Assembly: GCF_905397435.1 (NCBI RefSeq)
Contig: NZ_CAJPVI010000024.1
Coordinates: 1-64,000 of the forward strand
Direction of reading: 5' to 3'
DNA length: 64,000 nucleotides
Source: Cupriavidus numazuensis
GTDB taxonomy: Bacteria > Pseudomonadota > Gammaproteobacteria > Burkholderiales > Burkholderiaceae
The notes under the pieces were generated by a model. That model saw only the letters and a program-made list of their open reading frames with translations, was not told the DNA's origin and made no database searches. Position numbers and translations under genes: made by a program. Within the stretch, counting starts at the first letter, position 1; each line of letters begins with the position of its first letter. Below are positions 26,363 through 35,663 of this stretch, one piece after another.

Positions 26363-27445
26363 ATGAACCGAGCCAAGGTGGCAGTGCTTTGCCTGCCTTT
26401 CGCAACCGGCCTCGCCTGCGCCCAGACCAGCGTCACGCTCTATGGCGTCGCCGACGCGGGCGTCGAGTATGCCAACCATGTGCGCACGGCCGACGGCGGC
26501 CATTCCGTGGTCCGCATGCAACCGGGCAACCAGTCGGGCTCGCGCTTCGGCATCCGTGCCACGGAAAACCTCGGCGCCGGCTGGAAGGCACTCGTGCTGC
26601 TGGAGAACGGCACCAACCTCGACACCGGCACGCTGGCCAACGGCACCGGCAGCACGCAGCGGCTGTTCGGCCGCAGCGCCTATGTCGGCCTGCAGGGCCC
26701 CTACGGCAGTGTCACGCTGGGCCGGCAGGACGCGCCCATCTACGACTTCGCCAAGACGTACGACTTGCTCGGCGTATCGGCGCGCTATTCGATCACGTCG
26801 ATGGACCCGGTGTTCTCGCAGCGCATCGACAACTCGCTGAAGTACCTCGGCACGTTCGGCGGCCTGACCGTCGAGACCAGCTACAGCACGGGCTGGGATG
26901 CCGGCCTCGGTGGCGAGGTACCGGGCGCCAGCCGCGCGGGACGGCAATTCGGTGGCCAGCTCGCGTATGACGCAGGAAAATTCGGCCTGGCGATGGCCTA
27001 TGACCAGACACAGGGCTCGTCCGCGGCGTCGCAGGGACTGGCCAACAAGAACCTGGCCTTCGGCGCCACCACGGCATTCGGTGCACTGAAGCTGGTGGCG
27101 GGCTACCGCTGGAACCGCTCCGAGTACGGCGGCGCCAACGGCAGCACGGCGCTGACGTCCACGCTGCGCACCGACATGTACTGGATGCAGGCCAGCTACG
27201 CCATCACGCCCGCGCTCTCGCTGACCGGCTCGGCGTACTACAGCAACAACCGCAACAGCAACCAGGATCCGTGGCTCTTCATCGCGCTGCTTGACTATGC
27301 GCTATCGAAGCGCACGGACCTCTACCTGACCGGCGCATATGCGCTCAACCGCAACGGGTCAGCGCTGGCCGTGGGTTCGGGGAACACCGTGCAGCCGGGT
27401 TCGAACCAGACCGGTGTGCTGCTTGGCATGCGGCACAAGTTCTGA
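26363..27445 (+). CDS. Gram-negative porin (OmpC-like, beta-proteobacterial)
   Basis: A 360-residue outer-membrane trimeric porin. The signal peptide ends in LACAQ (residue 20), followed by the family start SVTLYGVADAGVEY and the conserved SRFGIRATENLGAGWKA and RSAYVGLQGPYGSVTLGRQ. It ends in a C-terminal Phe (RHKF), the recognised outer-membrane signal. AAGGAG precedes the ATG. It follows the MFS gene by 102 bases and may serve outer-membrane entry of the same anion. Confidence 0.9.
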   Translation: MNRAKVAVLCLPFATGLACAQTSVTLYGVADAGVEYANHVRTADGGHSVVRMQPGNQSGSRFGIRATENLGAGWKALVLLENGTNLDTGTLANGTGSTQRLFGRSAYVGLQGPYGSVTLGRQDAPIYDFAKTYDLLGVSARYSITSMDPVFSQRIDNSLKYLGTFGGLTVETSYSTGWDAGLGGEVPGASRAGRQFGGQLAYDAGKFGLAMAYDQTQGSSAASQGLANKNLAFGATTAFGALKLVAGYRWNRSEYGGANGSTALTSTLRTDMYWMQASYAITPALSLTGSAYYSNNRNSNQDPWLFIALLDYALSKRTDLYLTGAYALNRNGSALAVGSGNTVQPGSNQTGVLLGMRHKF

Positions 27446-27449
27446 AGTC

Positions 27450-27497
27450 GCGGGACGGCGGCCGGCTGCGTTGCACTGCTACGCTGGCCGGTCCCGC
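27450..27497. terminator. Bidirectional hairpin between convergent porin and TonB receptor genes
   Basis: GCGGGAC (27450) pairs with GTCCCGC (27491-27497), and inner GC-rich arms extend the stem. It sits exactly between two convergent genes. T-runs are lacking on both sides. Confidence 0.45.
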
Positions 27498-27505
27498 TTC
27501 AATGA

Positions 27506-29632
27506 TCAGAACCCGGCGCGTGCCTGGATGTACACCATGCGCGGCGCGCCAACCAGACGCCCGGCGTTGCTGTCCGTCGTACGCGTGTAATAGCGCTTGT
27601 CGAACAGGTTGTTGATGCCGATGGTGATGTCGGTACGCTTCCACTGCGGAACCGTGAACATCGCCTGCAGATTCCAGGTACGGAAGCCCGGAATGCGGCC
27701 ATTGCTGCCGTCCGCCGACTCGGCGACGGTATTGGCCAGATCCGAATACTGCGCGCTCTGGTGCGTGGTCGAGGCGTTGAAGGTCCAGTTGCGCCAGTTG
27801 TAGCGCGCGCCGATGGTATCGGTATTGCGCGAGTAGAACGGGACGTCCATGCCGGCCGTGGCGCCCGACTTCTGGATCGCGCGCGTGTAGGTGTAGTTGG
27901 CGTAGACGTTCAGGCCGCCAAGCACGCTCGCGCGGTCGAACGTGTAGTCGATCGCGGTTTCGACACCGTCGTGGTCGGTCGCACCGATGTTCTGGAACGT
28001 GGCGGGGAACAGGCCCGGCACTTGCTGGATCTGGTTGTCGAACTTGATCTTGAATGCAGTCAGTTCGGCCTTGATGCGGTTGTCGGTCCAGCGCGTACCC
28101 ACTTCAAACGTGCGGGCCACTTCCGGCTGCAGCGGGTTGTTCGGCGTCTGCGAATTGAGCTGCGTGTTCTGCACCGGGCCGAACGACGTGCTGTAGTCCG
28201 TGAACACGGTCCACGCATTGTTGACGAGGTACGAGACGTTGATCGACGGCAGTGCCTTGTTGTTCATGCTGTCGAACTGCGTGGTCGTGCCGCGCTGCTG
28301 GCGCGTGGTGTCGATATGCTCGAAGCGCACGCCCGGCACGATGCGCCAGTTGCCGACGGCGATGCGGTCGTCGATATAGACCGCGTGCGCGTCGGTGGCG
28401 TTGTCGAACGTCGTGGTCGGACCGACCACGCCGGTACGCGGATTCTGGTTGAAGGCGTTGTCGTCGCCGCGTTCGCGGATATAGCGGTAGCCGACAGTGA
28501 TGTCATGCGTCGTCGGCCCCAGCGCCAGGCGCTGCGTATAGCGCGGCTCGATGCCGAACGTGGTGTAGTTGCGCGGCTGGTGCGCAATCACGGTGGCGCT
28601 TTGCTGCAGCGTGCTCTGGCGATAGCTCTCGTTGAAGAACGTGCGGATCTCGAACTCCTGGTTGGCGGAGATCGTGTTCACGTATCCAATGTCGAATGCC
28701 GTGCGGTTGCCGCTCCAGTAGTCGTTCGGCCGCGTGTTCTGGAACGGATCGGCATTGTATTGCGCGACCGTCAGGCCGCCCGGCGTGCGCGAGCGCACGT
28801 CGTAGTACGAGACCTTGCCGTAGACCTGCGAGGTGTTGTTGATGTCGTAGGCAAACTTCACGGCCAGGTCGTTGACATCGTCATCGCTGCCCTTGCGCCA
28901 TTCGCGGCCGGTCATGCCCGAGTACAGCACGGCCAGTCCGAGCCCGCTGTCGAGCGTGGTGCCCACAAACGCGTTGTACTGCGTATTGCTGCCGCCGCCT
29001 TCGGTGTAGATGTTCTCGCGGATCGACGCATCGCCGGTGATGCCGGGGCTGGTCGGAATCGGCTTGGTGTTGAAGTTGACGATGCCGCCGACGTTTTGCG
29101 GGCCGTATCGCACCGCGCCACCGCTGCGCACCACGTCGATCGACTCGATATTGCCGAGGCTTGTCGGCGCAAACGAAAGCTGCGGCTGTCCGTACGGCGC
29201 GACTGCCATCGGAATGCCGTCAAGCAGCACCGTGGAGCGTGGCGAGTACCGGCCGGTCAGGCCGCGCACGCCGATGTTGAGGGAAATGGCGCTGCCGGCC
29301 GTGCCGGAGTTGTCGGTCGATTGCACGCCGGGAATGCGGCGCATGACGTCGCTGATGCTCGATGCGCCGCTCTGTTCGATCTGTTCTTCGCCAACCACGG
29401 TGCGCGCGCCGGGGAAGGTCTTCACGCTGTTCTGCAGTCCGGTGCCCAGCCAGTTGCCAGTGACCTGCACGGTATCGAGCACCTGCTCGACATTGCCACT
29501 CTGCCCCGATTGCGCGTCGGCCTTCTGGGCGAACGCCAATGGCGCCATGCACAGCAACGAAACGGCGAGCGCCGTAGCGCGCAGCGCGATCTGGGGTGCG
29601 GCGGGCTCTTTACCGCATCGGCTCGACTTCAT
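27506..29632 (-). CDS. fecA: TonB-dependent receptor, FecA-like (ferric dicitrate)
   Basis: A 708-residue outer-membrane receptor. The ATG at 29632 follows AGGAAGAG and starts a signal peptide ending in LAFAQ. The plug domain (VVGEEQIEQSGASSISDVMRR) and the stretch PRSTVLLDGIPMAVAPYGQP, SFAPTSLGNIESIDVVR and GGAVRYGPQNVGG are very like E. coli FecA, as is RNYTTFGIEPRYTQ in the barrel. It ends in the aromatic RAGF. It lacks the roughly 80-residue N-terminal signalling (STN) domain of E. coli FecA, and no FecI/FecR pair is nearby, so it should be a plain transporter. A Fur-like box lies upstream. Confidence 0.85.
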   Translation of the reverse strand: MKSSRCGKEPAAPQIALRATALAVSLLCMAPLAFAQKADAQSGQSGNVEQVLDTVQVTGNWLGTGLQNSVKTFPGARTVVGEEQIEQSGASSISDVMRRIPGVQSTDNSGTAGSAISLNIGVRGLTGRYSPRSTVLLDGIPMAVAPYGQPQLSFAPTSLGNIESIDVVRSGGAVRYGPQNVGGIVNFNTKPIPTSPGITGDASIRENIYTEGGGSNTQYNAFVGTTLDSGLGLAVLYSGMTGREWRKGSDDDVNDLAVKFAYDINNTSQVYGKVSYYDVRSRTPGGLTVAQYNADPFQNTRPNDYWSGNRTAFDIGYVNTISANQEFEIRTFFNESYRQSTLQQSATVIAHQPRNYTTFGIEPRYTQRLALGPTTHDITVGYRYIRERGDDNAFNQNPRTGVVGPTTTFDNATDAHAVYIDDRIAVGNWRIVPGVRFEHIDTTRQQRGTTTQFDSMNNKALPSINVSYLVNNAWTVFTDYSTSFGPVQNTQLNSQTPNNPLQPEVARTFEVGTRWTDNRIKAELTAFKIKFDNQIQQVPGLFPATFQNIGATDHDGVETAIDYTFDRASVLGGLNVYANYTYTRAIQKSGATAGMDVPFYSRNTDTIGARYNWRNWTFNASTTHQSAQYSDLANTVAESADGSNGRIPGFRTWNLQAMFTVPQWKRTDITIGINNLFDKRYYTRTTDSNAGRLVGAPRMVYIQARAGF

Positions 29633-29678
29633 GACTTCTCTTCCTGTAACTGGCAAGTGACGAAAAGTCATGAATGTA

Positions 29679-29697
29679 AATGATAACGGTTATTGTT
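29679..29697 (-). promoter_or_regulatory. Fur box upstream of the FecA-like gene
   Basis: AATGATAACGGTTATTGTT contains a perfect 5-1-5 repeat (ATAAC-G-GTTAT). The left half TGATAAC matches the Fur 7-1-7 consensus at six of seven positions and the right half at four of seven. It lies 47 bases upstream of the receptor start in AT-rich DNA. Confidence 0.55.
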
Positions 29698-29799
29698 TGT
29701 AATCAATTGAGATAAAGTGCTTTATGAGCTACTAAAAGATGACCACAAATGTTGTCTTGCTGCGACAAGCACACAAGCGAACGAAGGGGACCGGCCAGA

Positions 29800-31269
29800 T
29801 CACTCCACCGCCTTGAACATATCCTCGACCACCTTCTTGGCGTCGCCGAACACCATCATGGTCTTGTCCATGTAGAACAGCTCGTTGTCCAGGCCCGCGT
29901 AGCCGGCGGCCATCGAGCGCTTGTTCACGATGATGGTCTTGGCCTTGTACGCCTCCAGGATCGGCATGCCCGCGATCGGTGACTGCGGATCGGTCTTGGC
30001 CGCCGGGTTCACCACGTCGTTGGCGCCGAGCACCAGCACCACGTCGGCCTGGCCGAACTCGCTGTTGATGTCTTCCATTTCGAAGACCATGTCGTACGGC
30101 ACTTCGGCTTCCGCCAGCAGCACGTTCATGTGGCCCGGCATGCGGCCCGCCACCGGGTGGATTGCGTACTTCACCGTCACACCCTTCTCGGTCAGCTTCT
30201 CGGTCAGTTCCTTCAGCGCATGCTGGGCGCGCGCCACAGCAAGGCCGTAGCCCGGCACGATGATCACGGTCTCGGCATTGCCCATCAGGAACGATGCGTC
30301 ATCGGCAGAGCCCGACTTCACGTTGCGCTGGGCCTGCGCACCGGCCGCGCCGGCCGCGGCCGCTTCGCCGCCGAAGCCGCCCAGGATCACGTTGAAGAAC
30401 GAGCGGTTCATCGCCTTGCACATGATGTACGAGAGGATGGCACCGGACGAACCCACCAGCGAGCCGGCGATGATCAGCATCGGGTTGTTCAGCGAGAAGC
30501 CGATGCCGGCGGCCGCCCAGCCCGAGTACGAGTTCAGCATCGACACCACCACCGGCATGTCGGCACCGCCGATCGGGATGATGATCAGCACGCCGAGCAC
30601 GAAGGCGATGGCCAGCATCACCAGGAACGGCAGCCAGTCCTGCGTCATGAAGAACGCAATGCCGAAGCCGACCATCGCGACGGCCAGCGCCAGGTTCAGC
30701 ATGTGCTGGCCCGCGAACACCACCGGCGCGCCCTGGAACAGGCGGAACTTGTAGCGCCCGGCCAGCTTGCCGAAGGCGATCACCGAACCGGAGAACGTAA
30801 TCGCACCGACGAAGCAGCCGATGAACAGTTCGATGCGGTTGCCCAGCGGGATCTCATGCGAGCCAGCAGGCGCGATGCCGAAGGCCGAAGGTTCCGCCAC
30901 CGCCGCCACCGCGATGCACACCGCTGCGAGACCGATCAGCGAATGCATCGCCGCGACCAGTTCGGGCATCTTGGTCATCTCGACCTTCTTCGCCACGTAC
31001 GCGCCGATGCCGCCACCGACGACCAGGCCGGCCAGGATCAGCGCGAGCCCCGACCCCGCTGCCGTGCCGCTGCCGGCGGCCAGGAACTCGTTCTTGAGCT
31101 TGAGGATCAGCGCCACCGTAGTGAGTGCCGCCACCGCCATGCCGATCATGCCGAAGGCATTGCCCTTGCGGGCCGAACCCGGGTGCGACAGGCCCTTGAG
31201 TGCCTGGATAAAGCAGACCGACGCGCCCAGGTAGAACAGCGTCACGGTATTCATGGACAGTCCGTTCAT
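29800..31269 (-). CDS. pntB: NAD(P) transhydrogenase subunit beta
   Basis: The 489-residue membrane and NADP-binding subunit of proton-translocating transhydrogenase. It has about nine membrane helices (residues 8-270) and the C-terminal domain III with the GYGLAVARAQHALKEL NADP motif, HPVAGRMPGHMNVLLAEA and the conserved GANDVVNPAAKTDP. The start at 31269 overlaps the stop of pntAB (ATGA), implying coupling; an internal ATG at 31254 is possible. The complex makes NADPH from NADH using the proton gradient. Confidence 0.93.
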   Translation of the reverse strand: MNGLSMNTVTLFYLGASVCFIQALKGLSHPGSARKGNAFGMIGMAVAALTTVALILKLKNEFLAAGSGTAAGSGLALILAGLVVGGGIGAYVAKKVEMTKMPELVAAMHSLIGLAAVCIAVAAVAEPSAFGIAPAGSHEIPLGNRIELFIGCFVGAITFSGSVIAFGKLAGRYKFRLFQGAPVVFAGQHMLNLALAVAMVGFGIAFFMTQDWLPFLVMLAIAFVLGVLIIIPIGGADMPVVVSMLNSYSGWAAAGIGFSLNNPMLIIAGSLVGSSGAILSYIMCKAMNRSFFNVILGGFGGEAAAAGAAGAQAQRNVKSGSADDASFLMGNAETVIIVPGYGLAVARAQHALKELTEKLTEKGVTVKYAIHPVAGRMPGHMNVLLAEAEVPYDMVFEMEDINSEFGQADVVLVLGANDVVNPAAKTDPQSPIAGMPILEAYKAKTIIVNKRSMAAGYAGLDNELFYMDKTMMVFGDAKKVVEDMFKAVE

Positions 31270-31619
31270 CGCTGCATCTCCACCAGTTCGCCGCCCGCGT
31301 GCGCGGGCGTCTTTGCGGGCTGCGCCTTGGGCGCCTTCTTGCGGAACATCTCGAGCATGCGCTGCGTGACGAGGAAGCCGCCGAATACATTGACGGCGGC
31401 CAGCGCCACGGCGAACGTACCCATCGCACGGCCCACGCCGCCTTCGGTCAGCCCGGCGGCCAGCATGGCGCCGACGATGATGATGGCCGAGATCGCATTC
31501 GTTACCGCCATCAGCGGGGTGTGCAGCGCGGGCGTGACCGTCCACACCACGTGGTAGCCCACGTAGATCGCCAGCACGAAGATGATCAGGTTGATCACCG
31601 TGTGGTTCACCATTTCCAT
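31266..31619 (-). CDS. pntAB: NAD(P) transhydrogenase subunit alpha part 2
   Basis: A 117-residue membrane subunit with three hydrophobic helices (NLIIFVLAIYVGYHVVW, NAISAIIIVGAMLA, FAVALAAVNVFGGFLVTQRM). AAGGAG lies eight bases upstream of the ATG at 31619. It represents the membrane segment that is fused to PntA in E. coli but separate in many beta- and alpha-proteobacteria. Its stop overlaps the pntB start. The 215 bases separating it from pntAA hold an inverted REP pair. Confidence 0.92.
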   Translation of the reverse strand: MEMVNHTVINLIIFVLAIYVGYHVVWTVTPALHTPLMAVTNAISAIIIVGAMLAAGLTEGGVGRAMGTFAVALAAVNVFGGFLVTQRMLEMFRKKAPKAQPAKTPAHAGGELVEMQR

Positions 31620-31676
31620 TCCATATCTCCTTGCAACCTCAGTCCGATGACCGGCGGCTGGATCGACCACCGGCTT

Positions 31677-31719
31677 GCTCCCCTCTCCCGCCTGCGGGAG
31701 AGGGGTTGGGGGAGAGGGC
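31677..31719 (+). repeat. REP-like palindromic element, left copy
   Basis: A 43-base element made of a GC hairpin (CCCTCTCCCGCCTGCGGGAGAGGG) preceded by GCTC and followed by a G-rich tail. The element at 31763-31805 is its inverted partner, with only a few mismatches. Each copy can fold on its own and the two can pair, a REPIN-like arrangement. Confidence 0.8.
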
Positions 31720-31762
31720 TGGTGTTCGCAGCAGCGATCCCCTTCACTTCGTGGCAACGCCT

Positions 31763-31805
31763 GCCCTCTCCCCCGACCCCTCTCCCACGAGTGGGAGAGG
31801 GGAGC
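31763..31805 (-). repeat. REP-like palindromic element, right inverted copy
   Basis: Reverse complement of the 31677-31719 element with changes mainly in the hairpin loop (CGAGTGG in place of CGCCTGCGG). It lies 30 bases after the pntAA stop, so transcripts of the pnt operon contain both hairpins, which may modulate subunit ratio or protect mRNA ends. Confidence 0.8.
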
Positions 31806-31834
31806 AAACAGGCGTCCCTTGTCACCCTCGCGCG

Positions 31835-32950
<1,116 letters not shown>

Positions 32951-33035
32951 ATCAACAGATTCCCTTGTATCGAAGGTCACTCAATGCGCTGACTTCGACA
33001 TGCTTCATGTCTTGACGTTTCTGGTGCCGCCACGG

Positions 33036-33833
33036 TCAGGCCAGTGTCAGCCCGCCATCCACAAGCAGGGTCTCGCCGACCATGTAAGACGCCAAAGGAG
33101 ACGCCAGAAAGACCGCTACCCCTGCTATCTCGTGCGGCAAACCCATGCGGCCGAGCGGTACGCGCGAAAGCGTTGCGTCCAGCCGTGCCGGAGAACCCGT
33201 GGTCACCTTGGTGAGCTTGGTATCCACCAGGCCCGGGGCAATGCCGTTGACGCGAATCCCTTCTGCCGCCCATGCCTCGCCGAGCGTGCGGGTCAGGCCC
33301 ACCACGCCCGACTTGGATGCGGCGTAAGCCGGGTTTCCGCGCACGGACCGGAAGCCCGCGATCGAGCTCAGCGTAATCAGCGAACCGTGGCTGTCACGGA
33401 GCATCGGCCGGAACTTGACCGCGCACGCCATCACGCTGGACAGGTTGAGGCGCAGGACCCGGTCGAAGGCTTCCATCTCGAATTCGGCCCGCTTGTACAG
33501 GATGGTGCCCTGCGACAGCACCAGCACATCCAGGCGCTCGAAAGCGGGCCGCACGGCGTGGATGGCGGCCTGGTCGGAGACATCCACCTGCGCATAGTGC
33601 AAGCCGGTGAGATCCGAGCCTTCATCGGCGCTGTAGTCGGACGCGCGCGCACGCGTGCCCCACACATGGACCTCTGCGCCGAGTTGCCGGAACGCCTGGG
33701 CAATGCCGTTGCCGATGCCGCTGGAACCGCCCACGACCAGCACCGTCTTGCCGGTGAAGTCCAGGGAATTGGCAAAGCCGTGCTGAGCGATGGGAGTTGG
33801 AGTTGGAGTTGGAGTCGGAGTTGAAATCGTCAT
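33036..33833 (-). CDS. SDR family oxidoreductase
   Basis: A 265-residue short-chain dehydrogenase. The cofactor motif VVGGSSGIG is at about 34-41, the catalytic Ser lies in LITLSSIAG and the Tyr/Lys pair in YAASKSG, and the C-terminus has the usual GETLLVDGGLTLA. The N-terminus contains a TPTPTPTPTP run encoded by repeated six-base units (about 33791-33824), an unusual extension. It follows the phosphotransferase gene by 34 bases and probably ends the acyl-CoA dehydrogenase/amine oxidase operon. A hydroxyacyl-CoA or alcohol is a plausible substrate. Confidence 0.85.
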   Translation of the reverse strand: MTISTPTPTPTPTPIAQHGFANSLDFTGKTVLVVGGSSGIGNGIAQAFRQLGAEVHVWGTRARASDYSADEGSDLTGLHYAQVDVSDQAAIHAVRPAFERLDVLVLSQGTILYKRAEFEMEAFDRVLRLNLSSVMACAVKFRPMLRDSHGSLITLSSIAGFRSVRGNPAYAASKSGVVGLTRTLGEAWAAEGIRVNGIAPGLVDTKLTKVTTGSPARLDATLSRVPLGRMGLPHEIAGVAVFLASPLASYMVGETLLVDGGLTLA

Positions 33834-33867
33834 GATGCTGTGAGGTTGGAAGAATCGCGCTGGCTGC

Positions 33868-34944
33868 TCATCGCGAATGCTTTTGCAGGGACTTCCACGC
33901 CATCACCGCCATCGGCCTGGCCAGTTTCCCGGCTTCGAGCGCCTGCGCGGACGACGCCGTGCCATCCGCGACTCGCTTCATGATTCCCTGCAGGATGCCT
34001 GCGGTGCGGAACATGCTGAAGGCCAGGTAGAAGTGCCAGTCTCCGGCAATCTCGCGTCCGGTACGTTGCTCATAGGTGCGGCGATAGGCCGCTTCGTCCG
34101 GAATACCAGGGCGCGCTGCGTTAGCGCCCGCCATGCCCCGGAGCGGACCCGGCTCGATATGCCAGCTCATGCAGTGATAGCTGAAGTCCGCCATGGGATG
34201 CCCCAGCGTCGAAAGCTCCCAGTCAAGCAGCGCGAGGACACGCGGCTCGGTGGGATGGAAGATGAGGTTGTCGAGCCGGTAATCACCGTGAACGATGCAG
34301 ACCTGCTCTTCCGCCTCGTGCGGTATGTGCTGGGGCAGGCAAGTCATGAGCGCATCCATCGCCGGAATGGATTCGGTCTGGGACGACTTGTACTGCCGGC
34401 TCCACCGCTCGATCTGGCGCGCGAAATAGTTGCCTTGCCTGCCATAGTCGCCAAGGCCCGCGGCGTTGTAGTCGACGCTGTGCAATGCAGCGATGACGCG
34501 GTTCATCTCGTCGTAGATGGCCGCACGCTCGTCCCGGTTCATGCCGGGCAGCGACGGGTCCCACAGCACGCGCCCTTCGACATGTTCCATGATGTAGAAG
34601 GCCCGGCCGATCACGGTTTCGTCCTCGCACAGGGCATACGTCCTCGCCACCGGCACGTCGGTGCCGGCGAGTGCGTTCATCACGCGGAACTCGCGCTCGA
34701 TCGCATGCGCCGACGGCAGCAGCCTTGCGCGCGGACCGGGCTTGGCACGCATGACGTAGGCCTGGTGCGGCGTGAGCAGCTTGAAGGTGGGATTCGACTG
34801 GCCGCCGTTGAACTGTTCGATGCTTAGCGGACCGGAGAAGCCCTCCACGTGCCGCACCATCCAGGCCTCAAGTGCGGCGGGATCAAACCCGATGGCTTCC
34901 GATACCGGGCGGGTGCCGGCGAACGCGGAAAAGTCCTTGCTCAT
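33868..34944 (-). CDS. Phosphotransferase family (APH fold, ACAD10/11-like)
   Basis: A 358-residue kinase-like protein. The catalytic loop is visible as VCIVHGDYRLDNLIFHP (HGDxxxxN) and the metal site as LALLDWELSTLGHP. Relatives next to acyl-CoA dehydrogenases, as in mammalian ACAD10/ACAD11, are thought to phosphorylate a hydroxyacyl-CoA so that phosphate can be eliminated. That role would fit here, as an acyl-CoA dehydrogenase lies in the same operon. The ATG at 34944 begins the domain; a longer frame to 35022 is antisense-like. Thirteen bases separate it from the upstream membrane-protein gene. Confidence 0.85.
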   Translation of the reverse strand: MSKDFSAFAGTRPVSEAIGFDPAALEAWMVRHVEGFSGPLSIEQFNGGQSNPTFKLLTPHQAYVMRAKPGPRARLLPSAHAIEREFRVMNALAGTDVPVARTYALCEDETVIGRAFYIMEHVEGRVLWDPSLPGMNRDERAAIYDEMNRVIAALHSVDYNAAGLGDYGRQGNYFARQIERWSRQYKSSQTESIPAMDALMTCLPQHIPHEAEEQVCIVHGDYRLDNLIFHPTEPRVLALLDWELSTLGHPMADFSYHCMSWHIEPGPLRGMAGANAARPGIPDEAAYRRTYEQRTGREIAGDWHFYLAFSMFRTAGILQGIMKRVADGTASSAQALEAGKLARPMAVMAWKSLQKHSR

Positions 34945-34957
34945 ACGGTCGCCTTGC

Positions 34958-35626
34958 TCATCGGGCCGCCAGCATCGCGGCCAGCGATGCCTCGCTCTTT
35001 TCCGCGCGCTCCAGCGCACCATAGGCGTAATACATCACGACGCACATGAACGACCACGTGAGGCAGGCGAGCACATAGAAAATGGCGTGCTCGTCGTCGC
35101 CGGGAATTTTGTAGAAGTCGTAGATGCTGGCGATGGCCTGGCACGTCAGCAGCACCGCGAGTACGCCAAACGCATGCAAGCCCTCCCCGGCCCTCAGCAA
35201 TCTCCAGGCAAAGTAGGCCAGATACACCGAGAACGCGGACCACATGGCTACGTAGAAGTAAGGCTTGGGCTCCACTACGAAGTCGGCCGACACCAGGACG
35301 GCCGTTCCCGCGACTGCGGCAGCAAAGAACAGGATATCCACCAGGATCGACGGCTTGTAACGATGCGTGACCGCCAACAGCCCGGCGGTGGCGATCACCG
35401 GGATGCCGAAACCCCGCGAGAACGCATCCAGGAAGTACGAGATGCGATAGGAGAACTGCACACCGCCAAGGAAATAGAGCAGGAAGTTCGACGCCGAGAA
35501 CGTCACGACCAGCCACTCGAACCCGAGAAGATAGTTGCGCTTGCCAAGAAACTTCAGGCCAAAGATCAGGGAAGTCGCCACCAGTGTGGCGATTGAAAGG
35601 CAGAGAATGTAAAAGCTGGGTTCCAT
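34958..35626 (-). CDS. Unknown integral membrane protein, about seven helices
   Basis: I do not recognise this 222-residue protein. It has about seven hydrophobic segments starting at YILCLSIATLVATSLIFGL, with aromatic residues near membrane edges and no Cys-His heme motif. The ATG at 35626 sits where the hydrophobic protein begins; the longer frame adds only Arg/Pro-rich residues that are antisense to the upstream gene end. It lies between the diheme cytochrome c and the phosphotransferase genes. A membrane partner for the cytochrome or a carrier are possible; neither is shown by sequence. Confidence 0.7.
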   Translation of the reverse strand: MEPSFYILCLSIATLVATSLIFGLKFLGKRNYLLGFEWLVVTFSASNFLLYFLGGVQFSYRISYFLDAFSRGFGIPVIATAGLLAVTHRYKPSILVDILFFAAAVAGTAVLVSADFVVEPKPYFYVAMWSAFSVYLAYFAWRLLRAGEGLHAFGVLAVLLTCQAIASIYDFYKIPGDDEHAIFYVLACLTWSFMCVVMYYAYGALERAEKSEASLAAMLAAR

Positions 35627-35663
35627 CACGACTCCGGGTATGCGTTTGCCAACGGGAAATTCA

